A DNA stretch of 64,000 nucleotides from UBA6244 sp965140775 (GTDB lineage Bacteria > Bacteroidota > Bacteroidia > Bacteroidales > F082), in NCBI GenBank assembly GCA_965140775.1, contig OZ223471.1:2604001-2668000 (forward strand). Direction: 5' to 3'. Below, piece by piece: positions 22,280 to 33,500 of this stretch. How positions within the stretch are numbered: position 1 is the first letter of the stretch; each line of letters opens with the position of its first letter. The notes beneath the pieces were generated by a model, which saw only the letters and a program-made list of their open reading frames with translations, was not told the origin of the DNA and made no database searches. A program made the position numbers and the translations under genes.

Positions 22280-25102
22280 CTATTCCAATTCAAAACCAAA
22301 CGACTTTCCCTTTTCGATGGCAGGAATGCCTTTTTTCATCCATAAAGGCTCAGGAGAACCTTTTAAGTAATGATCGAAAAACTGTTGCATCCTTACGGTG
22401 AGGTCTTCGCAGTCGGCCCTGCGTTTCAGGTTGTGTGGGGCACCGTTATAAACCAGCATCCACACGGGCTTGTTCAGTCGGCGCAAAGCATTAAACAACT
22501 CGATACCCTGATACCACGGAACGGCGCCATCCTTATCGTTATGCATTATTAACAAAGGTGTTTCTACCCTGTCGGCAAAAAACACCGGAGAATTGGCCAG
22601 ATACAGAGGCAAACTTTCCCACAAATCGCCGCCAATCCGGCTTTGGGTTTGTTCGTATTGAAAGGCCCTGCTAATCCCTGATCCCCAACGAATTCCACCA
22701 TAGGCACTGGTCATGTTGCTCACGGGCGCACCGGCCATGGCAGCGCTGAACATATTGGTTTGGGTAACCAGATAGGCCGTTTGATAACCTCCCCAGCTTT
22801 GCCCCTGAATACCTAATCTACGGCGATCGATAAACGGAAACTGATCGAGCATGGCCTGGGTACCACTGATGATGCAATCGTAGGCGCTCTTTCCCGGAAA
22901 ACCGGTTTTGTATTTGATGTCAGGTATAAAAATCACGTAGCCATTGCTGGTGTAGTAACTGAAATTGATCACCGAACGAATGGGCTTGGGGGTGTAATAC
23001 CGATGCAGATCGTCGGAATAACGTTCGTAGAAATACACCAACATGGGATAGGATTGTTTGGGGTCGAAATTGGCTGGTTTATAGAGCAATCCTTCCAAGG
23101 TGTCGCCATCAAAATTCATCCATTCCACCAATTCAACTGATCCCCAGGCGTAGGCTGCTTGTTGTGGATTGGCATCAGTCAGCCGGATGATGTTGGAGAA
23201 GGTGGTGCTACTTTCGTAAATATCCGGAAATTGCTCAAACGACTCCTTGCTCCACAGCATGACCGCAGCATTTTTGGCCTTTTTTGGACGGGAAAAACGG
23301 GCAGGTTCCATCATCAGGGTTTGAGGTTGTCCCTGTTCTTTTATCTCAAACAGGGCAAACCCGGCATCCTTGGTTTTTTTGTCAAAAACCGAAAGCAACA
23401 TGGTTTCGGGCAATACCTGCAAATCAGGATCGAGTTTGACATAGCGGTAACGCAACTGATGATCACGTCCCCAACGATGGGTTATATTCTTTGGCTGTGC
23501 CTTGCCGTTGGGGTCGAGCAACCAGAGGTCGAAGTCATCATATACCACCACCTTACCTTCCTTTGTCCATCCTGCCATGCCATAAGGTCCGGGCAATGCA
23601 GGCACATCGTTGAGTTCGTCGAAAAAAGCGATGCCCGTGGACGAAGTGAGGTTTACCGGTGTTTTGGTGGCCAACCTAAAGGCATACCAACTGCTGTCCA
23701 TAGGTTGGTAGTACAGGATGGATTTTTGTCCGGGATCAAGCGATACAGTCGAAGCTGCCATATGAACCACCTCCTGACGAATGCCTGTTTCTCTGTCCAC
23801 CAGATATACGTCGCGGTAATTGCCGGCTTCCCAGGATGAATTGTGCCAATAGGGCAGGTGGTTAAAACCGAGGCAATATTTACCTTTACTCTTTTTATCT
23901 AACTGAATATCCGGCATTTCAGGATTCGCCAGTTGCACCACTTTGTCCGTCTGCGGATAATATACAGCCATGTAGTACTTCTTCCGATCGCGTTCAAGTT
24001 CCACCAACTGCTGGGGTTGCAATCGGTCGTCCTGCCAATTCCATATGTCCACACTCACCTTCTCATCATCGGTGAGGGTGTCCTTGGGCGCAGGTTCGCG
24101 ACGGGGTGCCGTGCCAAAATACAGTTCCTTTCCATCCTCATGAAACCAGGGACTTAGATACTCGCTGATGGCCCAGCCGCTTTTTATTCGTTCAGAAGAA
24201 TCGCCCACCACCAAACGAGGTTCACCTTTTTTCACTTGAGCATAGTACAACTGATAATTCTTTTCCTTAATGGTATCCGATGAATAGGTAAAGGCAATTT
24301 GTTTTCCTTCTTTATCAGTGGAAATTCCAGCAGAAACTCCCTGATCTACAAATAATTCCTTATATACTTTTCTTTCTGTAAGGTAAACACCCACACGCAA
24401 CGAATCGATGCTGTCGCCAAATTGCTTAACAATGGCTAACGACTGTCCATTGTCGGAAAGGCTAAAGTAACGAACTTGTTCGAAAGCGATGGAATCACCA
24501 TCAACGGGATTCAACAGCACCAAAAGACCTGTCTCCGTTTTTTTCTTTTTGGCTTTCGACTTTTTCGACTTCTTTTCTTTCACCAGCGTATCCGACTTAG
24601 TTGTATCGACAACAACCTCTTTAACAGGCGTTTCCAGCCATATGGCTACCCAATCAGATGATTCTTCCGGCAAGCCGATCGATTTCAGACCGGGCATCCG
24701 CCATGTTTTACCCGTGGCAAGCAAGGTGATTCCAAGAGAGTCTTTGGGCATCTTGTCCTTCTTCACTTTTTTCAGATGTAGTGACCTAACTGTATCGAAG
24801 GGCGGCAAAATATGATAAACAGCGAATCCCAACCCGGGCGAGAACGCGGCTTTCGAGCCTCTGGCAATGGAATCTTTGGACAGGGTTGTCAGATCGGTGA
24901 AATACAAAAATCCGTCGCCCTTCTGGGGATTTATTTCGTACAAAGCCCTGAGTCCATCATTGCTAATTTGCTGATTTTCTATTTGTTTCCACGTATCGTA
25001 CACAGTGTGATCCAGTGGCTTTTTTTCCTGCGAAAGGGCGATACCCCACACAAGTATCAAAGCCAACGACAAAAAAGTTCTCCTATTTTTTCTTGTTATC
25101 AT
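22280..25102 (-). CDS. Secreted S9-family prolyl-oligopeptidase-like serine peptidase
   Basis: A 940-residue exported protein. Signal peptide: residues 1-25, ending near WGIALSQ. Residues 40-640 form a beta-propeller, with a Lys/Ser-rich charged loop near residues 170-190 (KEKKSKKSKAKKKK) inserted in it. The C-terminal alpha/beta-hydrolase has catalytic Ser769 in GQSWGGYQ, an Asp in HNDKDGAV, and His890 in GAPHNL. It probably trims peptides in the periplasm or at the surface. The lysine insert is unusual. The dCMP deaminase gene follows 18 nt downstream. Confidence 0.92.
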   Translation of the reverse strand: MITRKNRRTFLSLALILVWGIALSQEKKPLDHTVYDTWKQIENQQISNDGLRALYEINPQKGDGFLYFTDLTTLSKDSIARGSKAAFSPGLGFAVYHILPPFDTVRSLHLKKVKKDKMPKDSLGITLLATGKTWRMPGLKSIGLPEESSDWVAIWLETPVKEVVVDTTKSDTLVKEKKSKKSKAKKKKTETGLLVLLNPVDGDSIAFEQVRYFSLSDNGQSLAIVKQFGDSIDSLRVGVYLTERKVYKELFVDQGVSAGISTDKEGKQIAFTYSSDTIKEKNYQLYYAQVKKGEPRLVVGDSSERIKSGWAISEYLSPWFHEDGKELYFGTAPRREPAPKDTLTDDEKVSVDIWNWQDDRLQPQQLVELERDRKKYYMAVYYPQTDKVVQLANPEMPDIQLDKKSKGKYCLGFNHLPYWHNSSWEAGNYRDVYLVDRETGIRQEVVHMAASTVSLDPGQKSILYYQPMDSSWYAFRLATKTPVNLTSSTGIAFFDELNDVPALPGPYGMAGWTKEGKVVVYDDFDLWLLDPNGKAQPKNITHRWGRDHQLRYRYVKLDPDLQVLPETMLLSVFDKKTKDAGFALFEIKEQGQPQTLMMEPARFSRPKKAKNAAVMLWSKESFEQFPDIYESSTTFSNIIRLTDANPQQAAYAWGSVELVEWMNFDGDTLEGLLYKPANFDPKQSYPMLVYFYERYSDDLHRYYTPKPIRSVINFSYYTSNGYVIFIPDIKYKTGFPGKSAYDCIISGTQAMLDQFPFIDRRRLGIQGQSWGGYQTAYLVTQTNMFSAAMAGAPVSNMTSAYGGIRWGSGISRAFQYEQTQSRIGGDLWESLPLYLANSPVFFADRVETPLLIMHNDKDGAVPWYQGIELFNALRRLNKPVWMLVYNGAPHNLKRRADCEDLTVRMQQFFDHYLKGSPEPLWMKKGIPAIEKGKSFGFELE

Positions 25103-25463
25103 ATGATATGGCCAATTAATTTCTACGAAGTAACAAAAAAAACTATTTCATTTTGAAAAAGCCAACCCAACCACAACGCGCGAGCGTGAAAAGATGAAAA
25201 AAAAGCAGGTAAGCGGATGACCTCAACTCCAACGCAAACGATTTAAAATCATTATAAATAACCCGTCATTTGTGGTATCAATTTACTCAATGCCACAATT
25301 CACAAGCTATTGAGCAAAAACCGACCTACTGTCCGAAAAATCAGCAAGTAATCTCTTAACATTTAATAACAAGTTAATTTGGATAATTCTTAAAATCTAT
25401 CTAAATTGCTATAATTTTGCAAATGCATCAACAAATTCTTGTTAACACCGTAACCTAAAGAAG
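25103..25463. other. Gene-free AT-rich spacer between divergent genes
   Basis: There is no credible gene here. The right part holds a TAnnTTTG element at 25412-25419 for the glycogen cluster. The left part should hold the S9 peptidase promoter, but I see no exact match. No hairpin or repeat stands out. Confidence 0.6.
25412..25419 (+). promoter_or_regulatory. -7 element of the glycogen operon
   Basis: TAATTTTG, an exact TAnnTTTG match, 44 nt before the debranching-enzyme ATG. A TTTG at 25378 is too far upstream (30 nt) for a normal -33 element. Confidence 0.5.
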
Positions 25464-27416
25464 ATGAGTTATATACATTTTGATAAAACACAATTGATCA
25501 ACCTGAAATTCTCACTTGATCGCGAATTGTTGCGGACTAACCGTGCCGGCAGCTATGCCAGTACCACCATTATAACCACCAACACCAGAAAATATCATGG
25601 ATTGTTGGTTGCCCCACAGCCCCTGATCGACGACGACAACCACGTGTTGCTGTCAGAAATTGATGAAACCATCATCGACAACAACTTTGAGTTTCATGCC
25701 GGTATGCGGATGTATCCGGGTGGTATTTACGAACCAAAAGGACACAAATACCTGCGTGAGTTTTTCTCCAACCCCAACCCTACCCTGGTCTTCCGCATGG
25801 GCAACATCATGTTTACCAAGGAGTATATTTTCGCACTCAACGAAGACCGCATTTTTATTAAATACACACTCAACGAAACAGCCAATCCTGTGGTTTTCAG
25901 ACTTAAACCTTTCCTGGCTTACCGCAGTGTGCACCGTTTGGCCAAAGCCAATACCTGGGTAGATACCAAATACAGAGACATTAAAAACGGGGTCAGTTGG
26001 CAAATGTACAAGGGTTACAGTAAACTTAACATGCAGTTTTCCAAACCTTTCCAATATACCCACGTACCCGATTGGTATTACAATGTTGAGTACATACGCG
26101 AAAGCGAACGTGGCTACGAAAGCACTGAAGACCTCTACGTACCCGGCTATTTTGATGTGAAATTGAAAAAAGGCGAATCGGTTGTAATATCGGTAGCCCT
26201 GGAAGAAAAAAACCCGGAAACACTTAAAAGTCAGTGGACTGCGGAAGTAAAAAAACGTACGCCCCGCGATAGTTTCTACAACTGCCTGAGCAATGCCGGA
26301 GATGAATTTATCATTAAATACAATAAAAAAAGTGAGGTGGTTGCAGGATATCCGTGGTTTGGACGCTGGGGTCGCGATACCTTTATCGCCTTGCCCGGAC
26401 TTACCCTTCCCAAAAAGGACTACAAAAGCTTTAAAGCAGTTACCGACACCTTGGTCGAAGAACTTTGGGATGGGCTTTTCCCCAACATGGGCCATGGTAA
26501 AGACATCTCCTACCATTCGGTTGACACCTCCTTTTGGTTTTTCTGGGCTTTGCAGCAGTTGAGTTTACGTCAGCAGAAAAAGGTGAACATCTGGAAAGAC
26601 TATGGCAAAACCATGAAGGACATCCTGGCTCACTTCAAATACGGAACACACTTTAGCATCAAGCTTCACGACAACGGACTTATCTGGGCCGGTGAACCCG
26701 GATTGGCCCTCACCTGGATGGATGCCATTGTGGCCGGCAAACCCGTAACACCCCGAACCGGATATGCCGTGGAGGTAAATGCCCTTTGGTACAACGCCCT
26801 CATGTTCAGCCTGGAACTGGCCGAAGCTGCAGGCGATCAGGATTTCATCAACGAATGGAAAGACTATCCACAACTCACCAAAAAATCGTTCATCGATCAG
26901 TTTTGGTCAAAGGAAAAAGGTTATCTGGCCGATTATACCACCAACGACACCAAAGACTGGACAGTGCGCCCCAACATGATTTTTGCCGTGTCGATGCCTT
27001 TCAGCATGGTAGATGCCGAGCAAGCCAAATCCATTGTGAACAAGGTAAAAGGCGACTTACTTACTGCCAGAGGACTGCGTTCGCTGAGCCCCAAAAACAA
27101 CGAGTACAAGGGTGAATACATAGGTGATGCCACCCAACGCGATTTGGCCTACCATCAGGGAACCGTTTGGACCTGGCTGCTGGGAGCCTACACCGAAGCC
27201 TACCTCAAGGTGTATGGAAAATCAGGAGTGGAAAGCCTGAAAACCCTTTACAACGGATTTGAAGAAGTGATGACCGAGGCAGGAATAGGTACCGTAAGCG
27301 AGGTTTACGACGGAAATCCACCTCATAAAGCTGCAGGAGCCATATCCCAGGCATGGAGTGTATCGGAATTGTTGCGAATGAAATTTTTGATAGACCAATT
27401 CAACCTGTCCAAATAA
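25464..27416 (+). CDS. Glycogen debranching enzyme (amylo-alpha-1,6-glucosidase type)
   Basis: A 650-residue protein. The N-terminal GDE_N domain (NRAGSYASTTIITTNTRKYHGLLVA, residues 27-51) precedes the GDE_C (alpha/alpha)6-barrel with GYPWFGRWGRDTFIALPGL and TWMDA, plus late EVYDGNPPHKAAGAISQAWSVSE. It is the bacterial/archaeal 'putative glycogen debranching enzyme' class, which removes alpha-1,6 branches. It is the first gene of a four-gene glycogen cluster; the GT4 gene follows after 46 nt. Confidence 0.93.
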   Translation: MSYIHFDKTQLINLKFSLDRELLRTNRAGSYASTTIITTNTRKYHGLLVAPQPLIDDDNHVLLSEIDETIIDNNFEFHAGMRMYPGGIYEPKGHKYLREFFSNPNPTLVFRMGNIMFTKEYIFALNEDRIFIKYTLNETANPVVFRLKPFLAYRSVHRLAKANTWVDTKYRDIKNGVSWQMYKGYSKLNMQFSKPFQYTHVPDWYYNVEYIRESERGYESTEDLYVPGYFDVKLKKGESVVISVALEEKNPETLKSQWTAEVKKRTPRDSFYNCLSNAGDEFIIKYNKKSEVVAGYPWFGRWGRDTFIALPGLTLPKKDYKSFKAVTDTLVEELWDGLFPNMGHGKDISYHSVDTSFWFFWALQQLSLRQQKKVNIWKDYGKTMKDILAHFKYGTHFSIKLHDNGLIWAGEPGLALTWMDAIVAGKPVTPRTGYAVEVNALWYNALMFSLELAEAAGDQDFINEWKDYPQLTKKSFIDQFWSKEKGYLADYTTNDTKDWTVRPNMIFAVSMPFSMVDAEQAKSIVNKVKGDLLTARGLRSLSPKNNEYKGEYIGDATQRDLAYHQGTVWTWLLGAYTEAYLKVYGKSGVESLKTLYNGFEEVMTEAGIGTVSEVYDGNPPHKAAGAISQAWSVSELLRMKFLIDQFNLSK

Positions 27417-27462
27417 ACAATAAACTGATTGTCAATACACTAACGATTAAACTAAACGAAAA

Positions 27463-28752
27463 ATGAAAATATTGATGTTCGGATGGGAGTTTCCCCCACA
27501 TATTACCGGAGGACTTGGAACAGCCTGCTTTGGATTAACAAAAGGGCTGGCCAAACACGGAACCGAGGTCATTTTTGTGGTTCCCAAAGCCTATGGCGAC
27601 GAAAGTCAGGAAGCCGTTCGGTTGGTAAATGCCAGTGATGTACCCTTCGATGTACACGACGAAGAATACAAAGAATACTGGAAACGCGTTACTTACATGG
27701 AAATTGGCTCCAATATAGTACCTTATGTGGCTCCGGAAGATTTTGCCAGAGAAATTTCCAAAAGGAAAAAAGCAGGCGAAAAATACACCAGCAATGTATT
27801 CTCGAGAGAATACAAATTCTCGGGAAAATATGGCGCCAACCTGATGGAAGAGGTGGCACGCTATGCCCTCATCGGTTCGGCCATCGCTTTGAAAGAAAAA
27901 TACGACATTATTCATGCACACGACTGGCTGGCCTACCCCGCCGGCGTGGCAGCCAAAGAGGCTTCGGGAAAACCTTTGGTAGTACACATGCACGCCACTG
28001 AATTCGACCGCTCGGGAAGCAACATCAACACCCAGGTATATGCCATCGAACGTGAGGGAATGATGGCCGCCGACCGTGTAATCACCGTGAGCAACCTCAC
28101 CAGAAATATTGTCATCGAAAAATACGGCATCGACCCGGGCAAGGTAGTAACTGTGCACAACGCAGTAGAACCCAGCCTGTTTACCGAACTCGCCGACGTA
28201 AAAAGAAACCTGAACGAAAAAATCGTAACCTTTTTGGGCAGGATTACCTTTCAAAAAGGTCCTGAATATTTCATTGAAGCGGCCTACAAGATCCTCCAGA
28301 AAGACCCCAACGTACGCTTTGTTATGGGAGGGTCGGGCGACATGCTCAATAGGATGATCGAACGGGTAGCCAAACTCAGAATTGCCGACAAGTTTCACTT
28401 TACAGGGTTTTTAAAAGGAGGTGAAATCGACCAAATGTTTGCCCTGAGCGACGTATTCGTAATGCCTTCCGTTTCCGAACCATTCGGAATTGTTCCCCTG
28501 GAAGCCATGCGCTCGAATGTGCCGGTGGTCATATCAAAACAATCAGGAGTGGCCGAAATTTTGCGCCACGCCCTGAAAATAGACTATTGGGATGTGGACG
28601 GAATGGCCGATGCCATCTACGGGCTGTGCCACTACGAAGCCCTTTCGACCATGTTTAAAAAATATGGAAAAGTGGAGGTGGAAAACCTGAAATGGGAAAA
28701 CGCCGCCGTGGAAGTGAACAAAGTTTACCAATCAATCCCCTTGCCTTGGTAG
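27463..28752 (+). CDS. GT4-family glycosyltransferase (glycogen-synthase-like)
   Basis: A 429-residue GT-B fold enzyme. The N-terminus FGWEFPPHITGGLGTACFGL has the Gly-rich donor loop, and HAHDWLAYPAG plus HATEFDR match glycogen-synthase-like GT4/GT5 proteins. The C-terminal donor site is PSVSEPFGIVPLEAM, an EX7E-type motif. Its place between a debranching enzyme and a GH57 amylase suggests an alpha-glucan acceptor. Whether it uses ADP- or UDP-glucose cannot be read. Confidence 0.88.
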   Translation: MKILMFGWEFPPHITGGLGTACFGLTKGLAKHGTEVIFVVPKAYGDESQEAVRLVNASDVPFDVHDEEYKEYWKRVTYMEIGSNIVPYVAPEDFAREISKRKKAGEKYTSNVFSREYKFSGKYGANLMEEVARYALIGSAIALKEKYDIIHAHDWLAYPAGVAAKEASGKPLVVHMHATEFDRSGSNINTQVYAIEREGMMAADRVITVSNLTRNIVIEKYGIDPGKVVTVHNAVEPSLFTELADVKRNLNEKIVTFLGRITFQKGPEYFIEAAYKILQKDPNVRFVMGGSGDMLNRMIERVAKLRIADKFHFTGFLKGGEIDQMFALSDVFVMPSVSEPFGIVPLEAMRSNVPVVISKQSGVAEILRHALKIDYWDVDGMADAIYGLCHYEALSTMFKKYGKVEVENLKWENAAVEVNKVYQSIPLPW

Positions 28753-28796
28753 CCATGCTAAATCAAATTAATAACTGACGACAAAAAACATAAAAG

Positions 28797-30371
28797 ATGA
28801 AATCAATTTGCTTCTATTTTCAGGTACACCAACCCTTTCGCCTTCGTACTTACCGCTTCTTCGACATCGGAGCCAAACACGACTATTTCGACGAACACGA
28901 AAATGCATTTATCATGCAACGTGTGGCCGAAAAGAGCTATTTACCCATGAATGCGCTGTTGCTGAAGTTGATTAAAGAATACGGATCGGCTTTCAAAGTC
29001 AGTTTTTCCATTTCGGGTATGGCCCTCGAACAATTTGAAGCTTATGCCCCGGAAGTGATAAAAAGCTTTAAAAAACTGGCTGATACAGGCAAAGTGGAAT
29101 TCTTAACCGAAACCTACGCCCACTCCCTGGCATCCATCAGAAACCCCGAGGAGTTTAAGCGTCAGGTGAAGAAGCAATCGGAAATGATTGAACGTTTGTT
29201 CGGCGTGGTACCTACTACCTTTAGAAATACCGAATTGGTGTATAGCGATCAAATTGGCGAAATGGTAGCCGAAATGGGCTACAAACTGATGCTCACCGAA
29301 GGTGCCAAGCACGTGCTGGGATGGAAGAGTCCCAACTACATGTACAACAACGCCCGTCGTCCGGAACTTAAACTCCTGTTGAAAAACTTCAAGTTGAGCG
29401 ATGATATCGCTTTTAGGTTTTCCAACCAAAAATGGGCAGGTTATCCTTTGACAGCCGAAAAGTTTACCGGATGGCTGGAAGCACTCGATGAAAAAGAGGA
29501 AGTGGTGAACCTCTTTATGGATTACGAAACCTTTGGCGAACACCAGTGGGCTGAAACCGGCATTTTCGATTTCATGAAGGCCTTGCCGGCACAAATCCTC
29601 AAATCGGGTAAATTTGCCTTTAATACGCCTGCCGAGTTAGGTAAAAAACTTCAACCCATGGGTGCCATTCACGTACCCTACCCCATCTCCTGGGCCGACG
29701 AAGAACGCGATATTACTGCATGGCTGGGCAACGACCTTCAGGATGAAGCATTTGGAAAACTTTACGCCCTCGAAAACAAAGTTCTTAACTGTAAAAATCC
29801 CCGGATACTAAAAACATGGTCGTATCTGCAAACATCCGACCACTTCTATTATATGTGTACCAAATGGTTTTCGGATGGCGACGTGCACAAATACTTTAAC
29901 CCCTATGGCACACCATACGAAGCTTTTATCAACTACATGAATGTGCTGAGTGATTTTATTCTCGAAGTAGAAAAATGTAGTGAAGCAGGCGACGACCTGG
30001 CAGAATTGAAGCAGGCTGCCGGAAAAATAAAAGAAAAAGCCGGGAAAATCGCCCGCGAAAAAATGGACGACACCACCAAGAAACTTAAAAAAGCCGTACA
30101 AAAAAGCAGCGAAGTGAGTCTGAACGACATAAAAAACATGTCGAATGCAGCCATGAAAAAGCTTCTGAAAGAAATCGATCCCAAAACTTTGGCCATCGTG
30201 TTGAAAGACGCCGAAAAGGAAATTGTGGAAAAAGTGATTCCCAATCTTGGTACCAAAGCCAAAAAACAATTCGAAGAATTTCAGGTAAGCCTCAAAAAAA
30301 TCAATAAAACCGAGGCCCGGAAGTACAAAAAAATCATTGAAGACAGAATAAATTCAATGCTCAATCAATAA
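28797..30371 (+). CDS. GH57 alpha-amylase with C-terminal FliG-like domain
   Basis: A 524-residue protein. Residues 1-400 form a GH57 (beta/alpha)7 domain: start CFYFQVHQPFRL, nucleophile Glu in FRNTELVYSD, and acid/base Asp in MDYETFGEH. It probably hydrolyses or rearranges alpha-1,4-glucan. A Lys-rich helical linker (about residues 405-446) leads to residues 447-524, which read like the FliG middle/C-terminal helical repeat: MKKLLKEIDPKTLAIVLKDA, then KVIPNL. GH57 proteins do not normally carry this. The gene follows the GT4 gene by 44 nt with no terminator between. Confidence 0.85.
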   Translation: MKSICFYFQVHQPFRLRTYRFFDIGAKHDYFDEHENAFIMQRVAEKSYLPMNALLLKLIKEYGSAFKVSFSISGMALEQFEAYAPEVIKSFKKLADTGKVEFLTETYAHSLASIRNPEEFKRQVKKQSEMIERLFGVVPTTFRNTELVYSDQIGEMVAEMGYKLMLTEGAKHVLGWKSPNYMYNNARRPELKLLLKNFKLSDDIAFRFSNQKWAGYPLTAEKFTGWLEALDEKEEVVNLFMDYETFGEHQWAETGIFDFMKALPAQILKSGKFAFNTPAELGKKLQPMGAIHVPYPISWADEERDITAWLGNDLQDEAFGKLYALENKVLNCKNPRILKTWSYLQTSDHFYYMCTKWFSDGDVHKYFNPYGTPYEAFINYMNVLSDFILEVEKCSEAGDDLAELKQAAGKIKEKAGKIAREKMDDTTKKLKKAVQKSSEVSLNDIKNMSNAAMKKLLKEIDPKTLAIVLKDAEKEIVEKVIPNLGTKAKKQFEEFQVSLKKINKTEARKYKKIIEDRINSMLNQ

Positions 30372-30452
30372 TCAGCAAACCTATTGCAGGTCGTCCGTTG
30401 CCACCAAATACAAACACTGTCAAAATTAATTTTACACAGATATTGACAGAAA

Positions 30453-30486
30453 CCCTTCGGTGACAACGGGCGATTAACTATGTTTG
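30453..30486 (+). promoter_or_regulatory. Promoter of the synthase-phosphorylase gene
   Basis: TTG at 30453-30455, a 23-nt gap, then TATGTTTG at 30479-30486. The ATG follows 40 nt later. This gives the last gene of the cluster a start of its own. Confidence 0.55.
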
Positions 30487-30526
30487 CATCGCCAAAAATG
30501 GCCAATCTCAACCAACACACTTATCA

Positions 30527-33500
30527 ATGGAATTGAATAATAAAGCTCTGATAACTCCTGAATTTGTTTTTGAAACCAGCTGGGAAATCTGTAATAAAGT
30601 AGGTGGTATTTACACCGTGATTTCAAGCAAGGCCCAGCGTACAAACGAACAACTTTTTGATAACTACATTGTTATCGGACCCGACGTTTGGAAACAAACC
30701 ACTGCCAACCCCGACTTTCTGGAAATTCCGGAACTATATGCCGACTGGAAAGCAGTAGCATGGAAAGAGGGACTAAAAGTAAGAACCGGAAAATGGAATA
30801 TCCCCGGAACCCCCAAGGTCATCCTCATCGATTTTACCCCCTTATTTCCTTTAAAAGACAATGTATTCGCCCGTTTCTGGGAAAAATATAAACTGGACTC
30901 GCTACGCGGTGAGTGGGATTACATCGAAGCCGCCATGTTTGGATATGCCGCCGGACAGGTAATCGACAGCTTTTCGAATCACCAGCTTAAAACTCAAAAA
31001 AATATCATTGCCCATTTTCATGAATGGATGACAGGCGCAGGCGTGCTCTATCTCAAGGATAAAAACCCAAGAATAAGCACCGTATTTACTACCCACGCCA
31101 CCGTGCTGGGCAGGTCGATTGCAGGCAATGGTTTGCCCCTCTACAAAGACCTCACAAATTACCTGCCCGAGAAAACAGCCAGAGATTTTAACGTCACCGC
31201 CAAACACTCACTTGAATCTATTGCCGCGCGCGAAGCCGATATATTTACCACCGTAAGTGATATCACGGCACGCGAATGTCAGCAGTTTTTCGGACGGATG
31301 CCTGAAGTGATCACCACCAACGGCTTCGACGATGGCTTTATTCCCGACAAGGCTGAGCTCAAAAAACAAGCCGCGTCTGCCAGAAAAATTGCACTTGAGG
31401 TGGCCTCACAACATACCGGCAAAACCTATCCCGAAGACACCATTCTGCTGCTCACCAGCGGACGATACGAATACACCAACAAGGGTATCGACTTGTTTAT
31501 TAAAGCATTAGGTCAGTTAAACCAAAACAAATCGGTAGCCGGAAACATGGTGGCCTTCATCGCAGTTCCCGGCAATCATGATGGTGTAGTGGAAAAAACA
31601 GAAAACGGATTTTCATCGCCGGCTGACAAATACCTTACCCACAAACTCTACCACCCTGATCACGATCCCATTCTCAAGGAAATCGCCCATCAAAACCTGA
31701 CCAACGACGAAAACAGTACGGTGGACATCATCTTTGCCCCGGTTTACCTTGACAAGAAAGATGGAGTCATCAATCTTGACTATTATCAATTTTTGGGCGG
31801 TTTCGACCTCACCCTCTTCCCTTCATACTACGAACCCTGGGGTTATACCCCGCTCGAAAGTGTGGCATTCAACATCCCCACACTTACCACCACATTTGCC
31901 GGTTTTGGCGATTGGGCAATAAGAAATTTCAAGCTGGAACACAGATCGGTAACGGTGATCACCCGGGTGGAAGGCAATTCGGTGGACGCGATCAAACAAA
32001 TTTCGGAAGCCATTGTTGCCTTTGCAAAAGCTGCCGACAAGGATAAAACAGCCGAAGAAATAAAACAAGTGGTGGAAAAAGCCAGTTGGAAACTGATGGT
32101 GTCCAATTATTTTAAAGCGTGGAGTGAGGCCTTTGCCCTTTCGGAAAGCCGAAAAAGTCAGTTGCCCACATTGCCCGAAAACGACACCTTACTGGTTGAA
32201 GCTCAGGCAGATTCAGACCGACCTATTTGGAAAAAAATCCTGATTCAAAATACGCTTCCGGATACACTGCAACCATTGAAGGAATTGGCCTTCAACCTTT
32301 GGTGGTCGTGGAACGACGACGCCGCCATGCTGTTTAGTTCCATCGACGAAGAAAAATGGGCTCGTTTTGAAAACAACCCGGTTCATCTGATTGAATCGCT
32401 TTCCAAAGACGAAATCGACCGACTTGCTGAGGACGATGCCTTTTTACTTATATTAAATAAGGTGTACGATCGCTTCCGCGACTACATGCTCGAGGCAAAA
32501 AATAAACCCGAAGATATGGTAGCCTATTTCAGCATGGAATATGGCCTGCACAGCAGTTTAAAAATATATTCGGGCGGATTGGGTGTGCTGGCAGGCGACT
32601 ACCTGAAACAAGCCAGCGACTCCAACAAGAACATGATTGCGGTTGGTCTTTTGTACAGATACGGTTATTTTAAACAAACCTTATCGGTATTCGGCGATCA
32701 GCAAGCAGAATATAATGCACAGAAATTTACCCAATTGCCCCTGTCGCCCGTGCGTCATTCCAATGGTGAGTGGGTGGTGGTGCGTCTGGCATTTCCGGGA
32801 CGCAATGTAACCGCCAAAGTATGGCAGGTGAATGTGGGCAGGATTCCCTTGTATTTACTCGACACCGACACCGAGGAAAATACAGCAGAAGACAGGGCCA
32901 TTACCTACCAATTGTACGGTGGCGACAGCGAAAACCGTATCAAGCAAGAGCTGGTGTTGGGCATCGGCGGGGTGAGAATGATCGAAAGTATCGGACTTGA
33001 TCCGGCCATCTACCACAGCAATGAGGGACATTCTGCTTTCATCGGGTTGGAACGTATTTTCAACTTTATGAAAAATCCCAAAATCGGATTTGATGCAGCT
33101 TGTGAATTGGTAAGATCATCCAACTTATTTACCACCCACACCCCTGTACCTGCCGGTCATGACACATTCGAAGAACACCTCATCAGAACTTATTTGCCCC
33201 ACTATAGCGAACACTTCAGGATTAGCTGGCACGATTTTATGGGTTTGGGCAGATATTTCCCCGACAACTCAAACGAAAAATTTAGCATGAGCGTGCTGGC
33301 CACCCGACTTTCGCAGGAAATAAACGGTGTGAGCCGCATTCATGGACGGGTGTCAAGAGAAATGTTTCAGCCACTTTATCCCGGATATTTTGCCGAAGAA
33401 CTGCACATTGGCTATGTTACCAATGGGGTTCACTACTACACCTGGACGGCGCCCCAATGGCAAAAACTTTACAAACAAAAGTTTGGCGATGGGTTCGAAC

